Notes: generated by a model not told the origin, from the sequence alone. 64,000 nucleotides of DNA from Pseudomonas capeferrum (GCF_000731675.1 NZ_JMIT01000004.1:248001-312000), one strand, 5' to 3'; shown: positions 52,121 through 59,597, numbered from the stretch's first letter. Program-made: numbers and translations.

Positions 52121-53470
52121 TCAGTCCTGCTGCGGCGCCAGCGCCTCGTGCAGGCTTTGAACGGCAGCATCACGGGCTTCGGCGCTTGCGAACTGCGGCC
52201 CGTCGGCAACCTGCTCGCCGTTCAGCCACAGGCTGAAGCCCAGGCCTTCGACACGCACATCGGCCTCGCCGCCTTGCTGCAACTGCTTGCTCACAGCGCC
52301 CGCACTCTTGCCGTCGGCGAAGCTGCGCGACAACAGCAGTTGCTCGCCATCGGCGGCCAGCAGGCGGAAGCGGAAGCTGCCGTCCTCATCGCGGAAGCTG
52401 ACGAAGCGCGCGCTCTTGGCTGCCTTTTTCTTGACTTCGGTGCCGGCCTGCACGCTGCTGCGGAACGAGCGCAGGCCAACGGCCTCGCGCAGTTGCTCGA
52501 GGAACGGCGTGGCGGTCTTGCGGGCCTTGGCGGCGCCGGCCAGGAGGATGTCTTCCAGGTCCGAGGGGCGCGAAATCAGTTGGTGGTAGTGATCACGCTT
52601 CTCGGCCAGTTGCCCGTCCAGCAGCTGGAACAGGCGCTGCTTGGCTTCACCCCAACCCAGGCCCTGCAGCAGCGCTTCGCGGAACTCGGCGCATTGTGCC
52701 GGCGTCGAGAACGCCTGGAACAAGGTGAACAGGTGGGCGTTGTCCGGGTCTTTCGCTTCACCAGGTGCACGCGAGTCGGTGACGATGCGCGAGATGGCGT
52801 CTTTCATGTCCTTGGCGCTGGTGAACAACGGGATGGTGTTGTCGTAGCTCTTGGACATCTTGCGACCATCCAGGCCCGGCAGGGTCGCCACGCTCTCCTC
52901 GATCACCGCCTCAGGCAGGGCGAAGAAGTCTTTGCCCTGGCCGAACAGGTGGTTGAAGCGCTGGCCGATGTCACGCGCCATTTCCACGTGCTGTATCTGG
53001 TCACGGCCAACCGGCACCTTGTGGGCGTTGAACATCAGGATGTCGGCGGCCATCAGCACCGGGTAGCTGTACAGGCCCATGGTCACGCCAGCATCCGGGT
53101 CTTCGCCGGTTTCCAGGTTCTTGTCCACCGAGGCCTTGTAGGCATGCGCCCGGTTGAGCAGGCCCTTGGCCGCGACGCAGGTCAGCAGCCAGGTCAACTC
53201 GGGGATTTCGGGGATATCGGACTGGCGGTAGAAGGTCACCTTGTCCGGATCGAGGCCACCGGCCAGCCAGGTCGCGGCGATTTCCAGGCGCGAGCGCTGG
53301 ATGCGCTGCGGGTCGTCGCACTTGATGAGGGCGTGGTAGTCGGCCAGGAAGTAGAACGAATCGGCACCGGGTTGCTGGCTGGCGCGGATCGCCGGGCGGA
53401 TGGCGCCGGCGTAATTGCCCAGATGCGGGGTGCCGGTGGTGGTGATACCGGTAAGGATGCGCGTGGTCAT
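52121..53470 (-). CDS. trpS: Tryptophanyl-tRNA synthetase with C-terminal extension
   Basis: A 449-residue class I synthetase. The HIGH-like motif is TTGTPHLGNYAGA (about 10-22), KMSKS is GRKMSKSYDN (about 205), and VGRDQIQHVEMARDI is at the Trp pocket. E. coli TrpS is about 334 residues. The extra C-terminal ~100 residues (after the KKKAAKS linker) contain RFVSFRDEDGSFRFRLLAADGEQLLLSRSFADGKSA, which looks like a YegP/DUF1508-type beta domain. The long form is usual in Pseudomonas; the function of the extension is unknown. Confidence 0.95.
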   Translation of the reverse strand: MTTRILTGITTTGTPHLGNYAGAIRPAIRASQQPGADSFYFLADYHALIKCDDPQRIQRSRLEIAATWLAGGLDPDKVTFYRQSDIPEIPELTWLLTCVAAKGLLNRAHAYKASVDKNLETGEDPDAGVTMGLYSYPVLMAADILMFNAHKVPVGRDQIQHVEMARDIGQRFNHLFGQGKDFFALPEAVIEESVATLPGLDGRKMSKSYDNTIPLFTSAKDMKDAISRIVTDSRAPGEAKDPDNAHLFTLFQAFSTPAQCAEFREALLQGLGWGEAKQRLFQLLDGQLAEKRDHYHQLISRPSDLEDILLAGAAKARKTATPFLEQLREAVGLRSFRSSVQAGTEVKKKAAKSARFVSFRDEDGSFRFRLLAADGEQLLLSRSFADGKSAGAVSKQLQQGGEADVRVEGLGFSLWLNGEQVADGPQFASAEARDAAVQSLHEALAPQQD

Positions 53471-53495
53471 GGGTGTTCGCTTATTCAGGCTTGGC

Positions 53496-54131
53496 TCAAT
53501 TCGAAAGGCGCGGCAGCAGCAGATCCTTCAGATCGGTCAGCTTGCCATGGAAGAAGTGTCCGCATTCTGCCACTTTCAGCAGCTCGTGGGGGCGCGACAG
53601 GGCGTCAGACCATTCGTAAACCAACTGCGGATCGACGACTTCGTCGCTGTCAGGCTGTACCAGCGTGATCGGGCAGCGCTGCGGCAGCGGGTATTCACTC
53701 GTCAGGCGCATCACCGCCGGGGCGATCATGAACAGATGCTGCAGCTCAACGCCTGCGCTTTCCAGGCGCCCTGCCAGGCCGGTGGCGACAAAGCCACCGA
53801 ACGAGAAGCCCATCAGCACCATGGGCAGCCCTGGGTGCTTGGCCTGCAGCCAAGCCGCGGCAGCCTCGGCGTCGGCCACCTCGCCAGCGCCCATGTCGTG
53901 GCTGCCGGCACTCTGACCCACGCCACGGTAGTTGAAGCGCAGGGTCACGTAACCGGCGTCACGCGCCGTGCGTTGCAGGGTTGAAACCACCTTGTTGAGC
54001 ATGGTGCCGCCCTGGACCGGGTTGGGGTGGCAGATCAGCACCGCGCCGCGGGCGTCGGCCACATCCAGGTACAAGGCTTCCAACTGGCCGCAAGGGCCGT
54101 CGATGAACAAAGGGGTTTCGCGGACAAGCAA
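53496..54131 (-). CDS. Alpha/beta-hydrolase family protein
   Basis: A 211-residue cytosolic hydrolase-fold protein. It has VLICHPNPVQGGTMLNKVV (oxyanion region), RFNYRGVGQSAG, nucleophile elbow MGFSFGGFVA (Ser near 108), acid QPDSDEVVDP and catalytic His ECGHFFHG. The substrate is unknown. The start is TTG at 54131, supported by GGAG 7 nt upstream and the absence of a nearby in-frame ATG. It lies 25 bp upstream of trpS on the same strand. Confidence 0.88.
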   Translation of the reverse strand: MLVRETPLFIDGPCGQLEALYLDVADARGAVLICHPNPVQGGTMLNKVVSTLQRTARDAGYVTLRFNYRGVGQSAGSHDMGAGEVADAEAAAAWLQAKHPGLPMVLMGFSFGGFVATGLAGRLESAGVELQHLFMIAPAVMRLTSEYPLPQRCPITLVQPDSDEVVDPQLVYEWSDALSRPHELLKVAECGHFFHGKLTDLKDLLLPRLSN

Positions 54132-54266
54132 GGCACTACTCCGTGACCTCGGGAAGGGTCGATTCGTCTAGGTGAGGAATTCTGTTCTGATTTGCGATCG
54201 CTCGCGGTATACAGCGCAGGTCTGAGCCGTTAACGTAAAGCAAAGCCGTTTATAGAGGAAGGACTC

Positions 54267-54704
54267 GTGGAACTCTCGCTCCTTGTTTGGTTGTTGCCGA
54301 CCCTGGCCCTGGTCATCGGCGTGGTGGTTGGTTTCGTCGTGGCCCGCCTGCTGCCCAATGCCGCGCCTAGCAGCACGCAACGTCAGCTGGACGACATCCA
54401 GCAGCGTTTCGACAGCTACCAGAACGAAGTGGTCACCCACTTCAACAGCACCGCCGTACTGGTCAAGAAACTGACCCAGAGCTACCAGGATGTCCAGGAT
54501 CACCTGGCCGATGGCGCCAACACCCTGGCCCTCGACGACGTGACCCGCCAACGCCTGCTGGCCGCCCTGCACTCCGAAGCGGCCCAGGGCCCTCGTGACC
54601 GGCTTACCCCGCCGAAGGACACGGCCGAAGTGCCACGCGACTACGCGCCAAAAACGCCGAACTCGCCGGGCATGCTCGATGAGAGCTACGGGCTCAAGCG
54701 TTGA
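54267..54704 (+). CDS. zapG: Z-ring-associated protein ZapG (YhcB, DUF1043)
   Basis: A 145-residue protein with one N-terminal TM helix (LLVWLLPTLALVIGVVVGFVVARLL, about 5-29). A coiled coil follows (TQRQLDDIQQRFDSYQNEVVTHFNSTAVLVKKLTQSYQDVQ) and then a disordered Pro-rich tail. YhcB/ZapG proteins coordinate division and envelope growth. The start is GTG at 54267 with AGGAAGGA upstream. Confidence 0.9.
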   Translation: MELSLLVWLLPTLALVIGVVVGFVVARLLPNAAPSSTQRQLDDIQQRFDSYQNEVVTHFNSTAVLVKKLTQSYQDVQDHLADGANTLALDDVTRQRLLAALHSEAAQGPRDRLTPPKDTAEVPRDYAPKTPNSPGMLDESYGLKR

Positions 54705-54719
54705 TGCGCTGAAATGAAA

Positions 54720-54746
54720 CAAGGCCTCGCGAGAGGCCTTTTTCTT
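54720..54746 (+). terminator. Terminator of zapG
   Basis: AAGGCCTC-GCGA-GAGGCCTT followed by TTTCTT lies 16 bp after the stop codon. Confidence 0.9.
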
Positions 54747-54768
54747 GTATCCATTTTTTGGAACAACG

Positions 54769-54979
54769 ATGAAAAAACCTGACGAGGCAGTAATGCTGTT
54801 CACTTAAGTTCGCCGGGGGCCGCTCTGCGGCCCTTTCGCGGCACAAGGCCGCGCCTACAGTATCCGCGTGAGCCCCGTGAATATTGGCTTACGCGGACGC
54901 TGTAGGAGCGGCCTTGTGCCGCGATGGGCTGCGCAGCAGCCCTAAGTGAACAGCATTTTGCCGAGGCAGGTTTTTTCAT
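54769..54979. repeat. 211-bp element with ~40-bp terminal inverted repeats enclosing a REP pair
   Basis: The left end starts ATGAAAAAACCTG and continues to AATGCTGTTCACTTAAG (54769-54809). The right end (54940-54979) is its near-exact reverse complement, with the arms differing at only a few positions. Inside lies an inverted REP pair (GCGGCACAAGGCCGCGCCTACAG and CTGTAGGAGCGGCCTTGTGCCGC, each split around 54837-54922). It has the structure of a MITE- or BIME-like unit; no target-site duplication could be confirmed. Confidence 0.7.
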
Positions 54980-54985
54980 TTCTGC

Positions 54986-55072
54986 TCAAGGCTTGCGCCA
55001 CGGCTGACCGTCCTCATCGTCGTCACCACCGCCACGGCGAATGTCCAGCCTGTAGTGCACTGTTGTCTTCAT
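54986..55072 (-). CDS. Putative 28-residue acidic/basic microprotein
   Basis: This short ORF starts MKTTVHYRLDIRRGGGDDDE and ends DGQPWRKP. It has a basic first half, a run of five acidic residues and a Trp near the end. GGAG lies 7 nt upstream of the ATG, an unusually good ribosome site. It lies 97 bp downstream of mdeA on the same strand and its stop is 6 bp from the inverted-repeat element. No homologue is recognised; it may be expressed with mdeA or be chance. Confidence 0.5.
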   Translation of the reverse strand: MKTTVHYRLDIRRGGGDDDEDGQPWRKP

Positions 55073-55169
55073 GGAGATACTCCTTCAAAGATGCGCTGGC
55101 CAGATGACCAACGCAGTGAGGATGCTCTTGAGCTAAAGACCAAGGCACAGGGCACAGCTTCCGCCGCCC

Positions 55170-56375
55170 TCATGCCGCCTGGGTACAGACACGAAGCGCC
55201 TGCTCGACATCAGCGATCAGGTCTTCTATATCCTCCAACCCTACCGACAACCGCACCAACCCTTCCGAAATGCCATGGTGCGCACGCTCCTTCGGCGTAT
55301 AGCTGGAATGGGTCATGCTCGCCGGGTGCTGTGCCAACGACTCGGCATCGCCCAGGCTCACCGCCCGCGCGAACAGCTGCAAGGCATTCATGAACCGCCG
55401 CCCCGCTTCGATCCCGCCCTTGAGCTCGAACGCAATCATGCCGCCCGGCAGGCGCATCTGGCGCTGGGCCAGCGCGTGCTGGGCAAACGATGGCAGCCCT
55501 GGGTAGTGAATAAGCTCGACCTGCGGCTGGCTCGCGATAAACTCCGCCACTTGCTGGGCGTTGGCGCAATGGCGGTCCATGCGCAGGGCCAGGGTCTTGA
55601 TCCCGCGCATCAACAGCGACGCATCGTGCGGCGACAGCACTGCACCGGTCATGTCTTTCAGCCCTTCCAGGCGTATCCGGTCGATCAGTGCCTTGCGCCC
55701 GACCACCAGGCCGGCCGTGATATCCCCATGGCCGCTCAGGTACTTGGTCGCCGAATGCACCACCAGGTCGGCGCCCATTTCCAGCGGCCGCTGCAAATAA
55801 GGGGTGCAGTAAGTGTTGTCGACCACGATATGCAAGTCATGCCCGCGCGCAGCATCGGCCACCGCTGCGATATCGACCAGTTGCATGTTGGGGTTGGCCG
55901 GGGTTTCGAAGTAGATCATCCGTGTTTTGCTGGTAATTGCCGCCTTGAGTGCCTTGATATCGTTGAGGTCGACGTGATGGATCTTCACCCCGAACTCGCC
56001 GATGCCATGGTGCAAGAAGGCGAACGTACAGCCATACAGCGTACGCCCGACGATCAGCTCATCGCCCGGCCGTAGCAGGGTCCATATCGTCGAAGTGATG
56101 GCCCCCATGCCCGACGCCAACGCCAGCCCCGCCTCGCCCCCCTCCAGTGATGCCATGCGCTGTTCCAGCAAAGCCAGCGTCGGGTTGGAGATGCGGCTGT
56201 AGAAGTGCCCCGCCTCTTCCCCGGCAAAGCAGGCAGCGCCGTATTCGACGGTGGGGAAGGCATAGGTGGCGGTCTGGTACACCGGCGGCACCAATGCGCC
56301 ACCGTGTGACTGCGGGTCATAGCCATGGTGGATGGCCCGCGTGGAAAAACCGGTGTTGTTATGGGAGTCGCGCAT
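55170..56375 (-). CDS. mdeA: L-methionine gamma-lyase
   Basis: A 401-residue PLP enzyme that splits methionine into methanethiol, 2-oxobutyrate and ammonia. It closely matches P. putida MdeA: HYDP-like HHGYDPQSHGGALVPPVYQTAT, GHFYSRISNPT, the MGL-specific Cys in TLYGCTFAFLHHG, VVDNTYCTPYLQRP, and the PLP-Lys in SATKYLSGHGD. It ends HHGISEGLVRLSVGLEDIEDL. It is divergent from mdeR, which in P. putida activates it. The mdeB (E1-type 2-oxo-acid dehydrogenase) gene that follows mdeA in the classical locus is absent. Confidence 0.95.
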   Translation of the reverse strand: MRDSHNNTGFSTRAIHHGYDPQSHGGALVPPVYQTATYAFPTVEYGAACFAGEEAGHFYSRISNPTLALLEQRMASLEGGEAGLALASGMGAITSTIWTLLRPGDELIVGRTLYGCTFAFLHHGIGEFGVKIHHVDLNDIKALKAAITSKTRMIYFETPANPNMQLVDIAAVADAARGHDLHIVVDNTYCTPYLQRPLEMGADLVVHSATKYLSGHGDITAGLVVGRKALIDRIRLEGLKDMTGAVLSPHDASLLMRGIKTLALRMDRHCANAQQVAEFIASQPQVELIHYPGLPSFAQHALAQRQMRLPGGMIAFELKGGIEAGRRFMNALQLFARAVSLGDAESLAQHPASMTHSSYTPKERAHHGISEGLVRLSVGLEDIEDLIADVEQALRVCTQAA

Positions 56376-56430
56376 GGCAACAGCCTCTTGTGGTTTGTTA
56401 TAAGCTTATGCCACCGAGCTGCCTGAATTT

Positions 56431-56467
56431 TTCCAAAATTGCCCACGCAAACGCGCACTTTTTGGAA
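56431..56467. promoter_or_regulatory. Inverted repeat in the mdeA-mdeR control region
   Basis: In the 127-bp divergent gap, TTCCAAAA (56431-56438) and TTTTGGAA (56460-56467) form an 8-bp inverted repeat with centres about 29 bp apart, inside A/T-rich flanks. This is a plausible site for the Lrp-type MdeR. The 12-mer TTTTTGGAACAA at 56459-56470 also occurs at 54755-54766 beside the 211-bp element. Confidence 0.4.
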
Positions 56468-56502
56468 CAAAAACAACAATTATCCGATCAGGAGGGCAAA
56501 AC

Positions 56503-56982
56503 ATGCCTTCGAGCCTCGACCGCACCGACCGCGCCCTGCTTGCCGCCCTGCAGGACAACGCCCGCCTAACCGTTTCCGAACTTGCCGACCAGGTGGCGCT
56601 GACCACCTCGCCCTGTTGGCGGCGGGTCAAGCTGCTGGAAGATAACGGTTACATCACCGGGTATCAGGCCATTCTTTCCCCCAAGTCGCTGGGGTTTGGG
56701 GTGACCGCCTTTGTCAGCATCATGATGGATTCGCATACCAAGGACATGGCGCTGGCGTTTGAAAAACGGTTGATGGAGATACCAGAGATTGTGGCGTGCC
56801 ATAACATTTCGGGACGGTATGACTTCCTGCTGGAAATACTGGCGCGGGACCTTGAGTCGTTTGGGGAATTTACCCGGGAAGTGCTGCAGCGGTTGCCGGG
56901 GGTGAAGGAGATTTATTCGAGTTTTTCTTATAAAGCGGTGAAGGAAAGGCGGGTAATTCCAGTCTCAGAAAAACACATATAA
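56503..56982 (+). CDS. mdeR: Lrp/AsnC-family regulator MdeR
   Basis: A 159-residue regulator with an N-terminal winged HTH (LDRTDRALLAALQDNARLTVSELADQVALTTSPCWRRVKLLEDNGYI) and a C-terminal RAM ligand domain (VTAFVSIMMDS ... EIVACHNISGRYDFLLEI ... LPGVKEIYSSFSYKAVKE). It is divergent from mdeA, matching the P. putida mdeR-mdeA arrangement. GGAGGG lies about 8 nt upstream of the ATG. Methionine responsiveness is inferred. Confidence 0.92.
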   Translation: MPSSLDRTDRALLAALQDNARLTVSELADQVALTTSPCWRRVKLLEDNGYITGYQAILSPKSLGFGVTAFVSIMMDSHTKDMALAFEKRLMEIPEIVACHNISGRYDFLLEILARDLESFGEFTREVLQRLPGVKEIYSSFSYKAVKERRVIPVSEKHI

Positions 56983-57239
56983 GTTGGACTAGGCCGTTGC
57001 TCATCCAAATAACAAGGATTGCGTATTGCTCGTAAGAAGATCGGGCGAAGGCGACAAAGTTCCTGCCTTCGGTTTTTAGGTAGCGCCTGCTTTACCGAAC
57101 AACAAGCATCTTAGCCAGTGAACTTCCGTATCACCCCATTAAAAATCGAGCTTATTTACCTCACCTCCAACCGCTGCGGTCGGTTTGCAGACACACTCTA
57201 TACCCTAAAATAAAAACGGCCACATTGTTCTCAGCACCA
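56983..57239. other. AT-rich intergenic DNA at the start of the islet
   Basis: Base composition drops sharply compared with mdeR. No ORF with a plausible start or codon use was found on either strand. A short imperfect hairpin GGCGAAGGCG...CTGCCTTCGG (57043-57072) could terminate mdeR, since it is followed by TTTTTAGG. Confidence 0.5.
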
Positions 57240-57277
57240 CGAAAAATTATACCTCCAAGCTTATTGAGCTTGGAGGC
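57240..57277 (-). terminator. Terminator of the lectin relic
   Basis: On the minus strand CCTCCAAGC and GCTTGGAGG (57253-57277) form a 9-bp stem with a 7-nt loop, followed by TATAATTTTTC. It lies about 28 bp after the reconstructed lectin stop codon, as expected for the original gene. Confidence 0.7.
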
Positions 57278-57304
57278 CTAAATCCCTCGAAGCGCGACTA
57301 TATA

Positions 57305-57829
57305 TCAAGGATAGTCATGTGGAATCTTGATGAGAGGTGAAGGGATGGGAGGATAAACCTCTGGGTATATTTTGACCCTTCGAGGCAGCCGTCCCGGTAC
57401 ATACCCATGGCGCGCCCATCTCACCTCCCCATTGCGGCCATCAAAAATCAAAAATATTTCCCGTATCAGTCAACGCGAGATAGTTATTTTCCCAGTAGGA
57501 TTTATCCAGTGTCTCTGTGGACTGAGCGGACCATATCCGCTCTCGGACAGGATCATATAAAAAACCGGAATTACTGACAACGAACTGGAGTGGCTCGCGC
57601 GCTCACTGCCGGAATGTGGAGCTATACGGCTGACTCTCGTCTGCGATCCAGATTACGGTCCCCCATCTTCCAAGACCAGATTTCCGTCACTTCTGAGACG
57701 AAGAATAAACCGTCCGTTCTCTGACTTTATAAACTGTCCCGCCTGCATGGCTTGATTAGGAGGGAGCAATACCCCACCCGAACCAAGGAACGGCTGATAG
57801 CTTATTTTTCGATACTTACCTCTTCCCAT
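57305..57829 (-). pseudogene. Decayed B-lectin (monocot-mannose-binding-type) gene
   Basis: The start is ATG 57829 with GAGG 6 nt upstream. Frame 1 encodes MGRGKYRKISYQPFLGSGG, then ENGRFILRLRSDGNLVLEDGG, the DxNxV core of bulb-type lectins. It then needs one extra base in the GGGGG tract at 57660-57664 to continue as TVIWIADESQPYSS. A TGA at 57603-57605 interrupts before LQFVVSNSGFLYDPVRERIW. Removing one base near 57445 joins NNYLALTDTGNI to IFDGRNGEVRWARHGYVP, ending at TGA 57305. The three repeats and their spacing fit one ~110-residue lectin domain plus a Pro-rich tail. LlpA-type bacteriocins use such domains, but one domain alone cannot prove that origin. Sequencing error in homopolymers is a possible alternative for the two indels. 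Confidence 0.65.
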
Positions 57830-58120
57830 TACACACCTCAGGTCTATTGACACACATGGCCCGCTTATTAAGCGATCCACGACCATGATGGCTATATAAC
57901 GAGCACAATAACACGTAGAACTGCTCCCCCACTAAAGCTGGAAAAAATCCCTACAAACTAAAGCGAAATCCCCTTCACCTATTAGCCCAGATCAATCTTG
58001 AAAAACCAGCCATAATTCAAGCTCAGAAAGACATCCACGAGGACCCAAAAAGACCAGCCCATACTGAAACACTTAATTTCCCTACCAAAATAACAACTTT
58101 CGCGCACGCAAATATACGCC
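57830..58120. other. AT-rich gap between lectin relic and small lipoprotein
   Basis: About 290 bp without a convincing gene. A hydrophobic minus-strand ORF (57982-58236) overlaps the lipoprotein ORF and has no ribosome site. No promoter was assigned. Confidence 0.45.
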
Positions 58121-58363
58121 ATGAAAAAGCTAGCCATCATGATTCTAATTGTTCTTAACGGATGCACCCACGAGATGCCTATATTATTCCCTGACAAACA
58201 AGACATCCATTTCAAATGCGATATGGACCCGTACAAGCAGGGTTGCGAGCGCCAGATGGATTACCAAGAGCACTTTCGATGGATGAACAACATAAAAAGA
58301 AAAACAGTCAGGATGATGACTTGGAGCACGCACCCTAAAAGAGTGGCGCGCCGCCAACGATAA
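58121..58363 (+). CDS. Small putative lipoprotein
   Basis: An 80-residue product with signal-like MKKLAIMILIVLNGC and a possible lipobox LNGC (Cys15; Asn at -2 is unusual). A hydrophilic region follows with two further Cys (HFKCDMDPYKQGCERQ), an aromatic stretch YQEHFRWMNN, and a strongly basic tail (KRVARRQR). No Shine-Dalgarno is visible and the base composition is low-GC like the islet. No family is recognised. It might be an immunity- or entry-exclusion-type lipoprotein, but there is no direct support. Confidence 0.45.
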   Translation: MKKLAIMILIVLNGCTHEMPILFPDKQDIHFKCDMDPYKQGCERQMDYQEHFRWMNNIKRKTVRMMTWSTHPKRVARRQR

Positions 58364-58434
58364 ACCAGGATTTAAAGCAGCGTGAATATAATACCCTACT
58401 CCTGCGGGGTGTTACTTCTTATAACCCATTATAG

Positions 58435-58880
58435 ACGAAGCTCAGCAGGTGGCCACGCACTGCCTATGTCGCCGACCAACAAGCATTCCGCCAGATTAAC
58501 TTTGGCCTTCACCCTCTTGCCCCCCAAACGGCATATGAAGCGTATAAATGACCCCTAACATTTACGATTACAGAAATCTCCTACAGCTCAACAGAAAAGC
58601 GGCTAAAACACTCGCAGATCACCAATGGAAAAAGTTGCGCTAGGATAAAAACCGAAAAAACAGCCAGGCATGCATGTACCAAAGCGGGGTTGATGGGCTG
58701 CTTTATCAGTCAGCGGTCTATATCGTCACCGGCTCCATGCAGGGGTGCAATCTCGTCTTGAACACAGGTCGCTCAACCCAGGTGGAAGCACTGAGCTATC
58801 AACCTCTCATGCAGGCGCTGCTGTCTAACGGTGAAACGGCCGTTGAATTCCTGGACAGCCTAGGTGTAGTGCTGGAGTAA
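58435..58880 (+). pseudogene. Broken RES-domain-like gene
   Basis: Three consecutive open pieces read like one protein. 58435-58551 encodes RTAYVADQQAFRQINFGLHP; a -1/+1 shift at an ATGA (58548-58551) leads to MTPNIYDYRNLLQLNRKAAK. An amber codon at 58641-58643 is followed in the same frame by SGVDGLLYQSAVY, GCNLVLNTGRS and a final DSLGVVLE (ORF 58674-58880). The GLLYQSAV ... NLVLNT pattern resembles the C-terminal part of RES-domain NAD+-degrading toxins. The N-terminus with the RES arginine cannot be found. The assignment is tentative. Confidence 0.35.
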
Positions 58881-58913
58881 ACGTACAAGAAGCCTTGTAG
58901 ACAGCCCCGGCTT

Positions 58914-59552
58914 TCACTGCCCCGCCGTCAAGGCATTCACATAGTCACGCGTGATGATCCTCAGGGCCACACTGTCATCCAACAATTCGAACCGTGGCAC
59001 TTCATTGCTTGGCTCCCCTGGGTCTGAGTAATCCATTTTGCCGACCAGGTGCTGAACCAGAAAATTCATGGCTTCAAGGTCGGCAGGGTCTACCTCTAGC
59101 GCTTTGATCAGCCTTGCAACAACTGCCCGTGGCTTGTTATTGGCAAACTGAAACGTTGGGTAGAATTTTCTGCGGTTATCGGAATTTGTGTACGCAAGCA
59201 GGTTTCCAGCTTTTGTCTTCTGGCTCAGTGCCTGCTTTGTAATGCCCAGTATTTCGCAGGCCGCCTTGGCGTCCAGTAACTCGCAACGACCGTCGACCCG
59301 CTCGAACGCACGCGCGTTCATCCTGGACACGGCTTCCTGGTTGCGCGTTGCGATACTGCGTTTAGTCTCAACCTCTACCTTGGCAAGCGCCGCGAATGCT
59401 TTTTCGTCCGTAAGGGCCACAGCTTTCAGCACCACCGCTTCCGAAGCACGAGCAAGGTGCTCCTCAAAGCGCTCACGCAATGCGGCCTTCGCAGCTTCGA
59501 TACGACCGATTTCCGGATGGAGTACTTCATGTGTGGTTGTCCCCTGTGCCAA
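58914..59552 (-). CDS. HTH protein resembling antitoxins of RES-type systems
   Basis: A 212-residue protein. The N-terminal half is Ala/Glu-rich helix, probably a coiled coil (IEAAKAALRERFEEHLARASEAVVLKAVALTDEKAFAALAKVEVETKR). In the middle is an HTH, LLDAKAACEILGITKQALSQKTKAGNLLAY, followed by KFYPTFQF, a signature often seen where an Xre-like DNA-binding part joins a toxin-binding domain. The C-terminal part (RLIKALEVDPADLEAMNFLVQHLVGKMDYSDPGEPS) is helical. The start is TTG at 59552, with no better in-frame codon. No intact toxin is adjacent; the RES-like relic is convergent 33 bp away. The antitoxin role is inference. Confidence 0.6.
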   Translation of the reverse strand: MAQGTTTHEVLHPEIGRIEAAKAALRERFEEHLARASEAVVLKAVALTDEKAFAALAKVEVETKRSIATRNQEAVSRMNARAFERVDGRCELLDAKAACEILGITKQALSQKTKAGNLLAYTNSDNRRKFYPTFQFANNKPRAVVARLIKALEVDPADLEAMNFLVQHLVGKMDYSDPGEPSNEVPRFELLDDSVALRIITRDYVNALTAGQ

Positions 59553-59580
59553 CAGACTAGACCGGCCCTTGAAGAGCTAT

Positions 59581-59597
59581 CAACTTGTCAACTTGTC
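59581..59597. promoter_or_regulatory. Tandem direct repeat upstream of the HTH gene
   Basis: CAACTTGT occurs twice in tandem (59581-59588, 59589-59596), followed by a related GTCAAGTC at 59603-59610. It lies about 30 bp upstream of the HTH gene start, so it may be its operator. Confidence 0.35.

Noticed and set aside
57982..58236. Hydrophobic 84-codon minus-strand ORF in the islet
   Set aside because: It overlaps the lipoprotein ORF, has no Shine-Dalgarno and uses rare codons with no domain pattern. It is not distinguishable from chance in AT-rich DNA.
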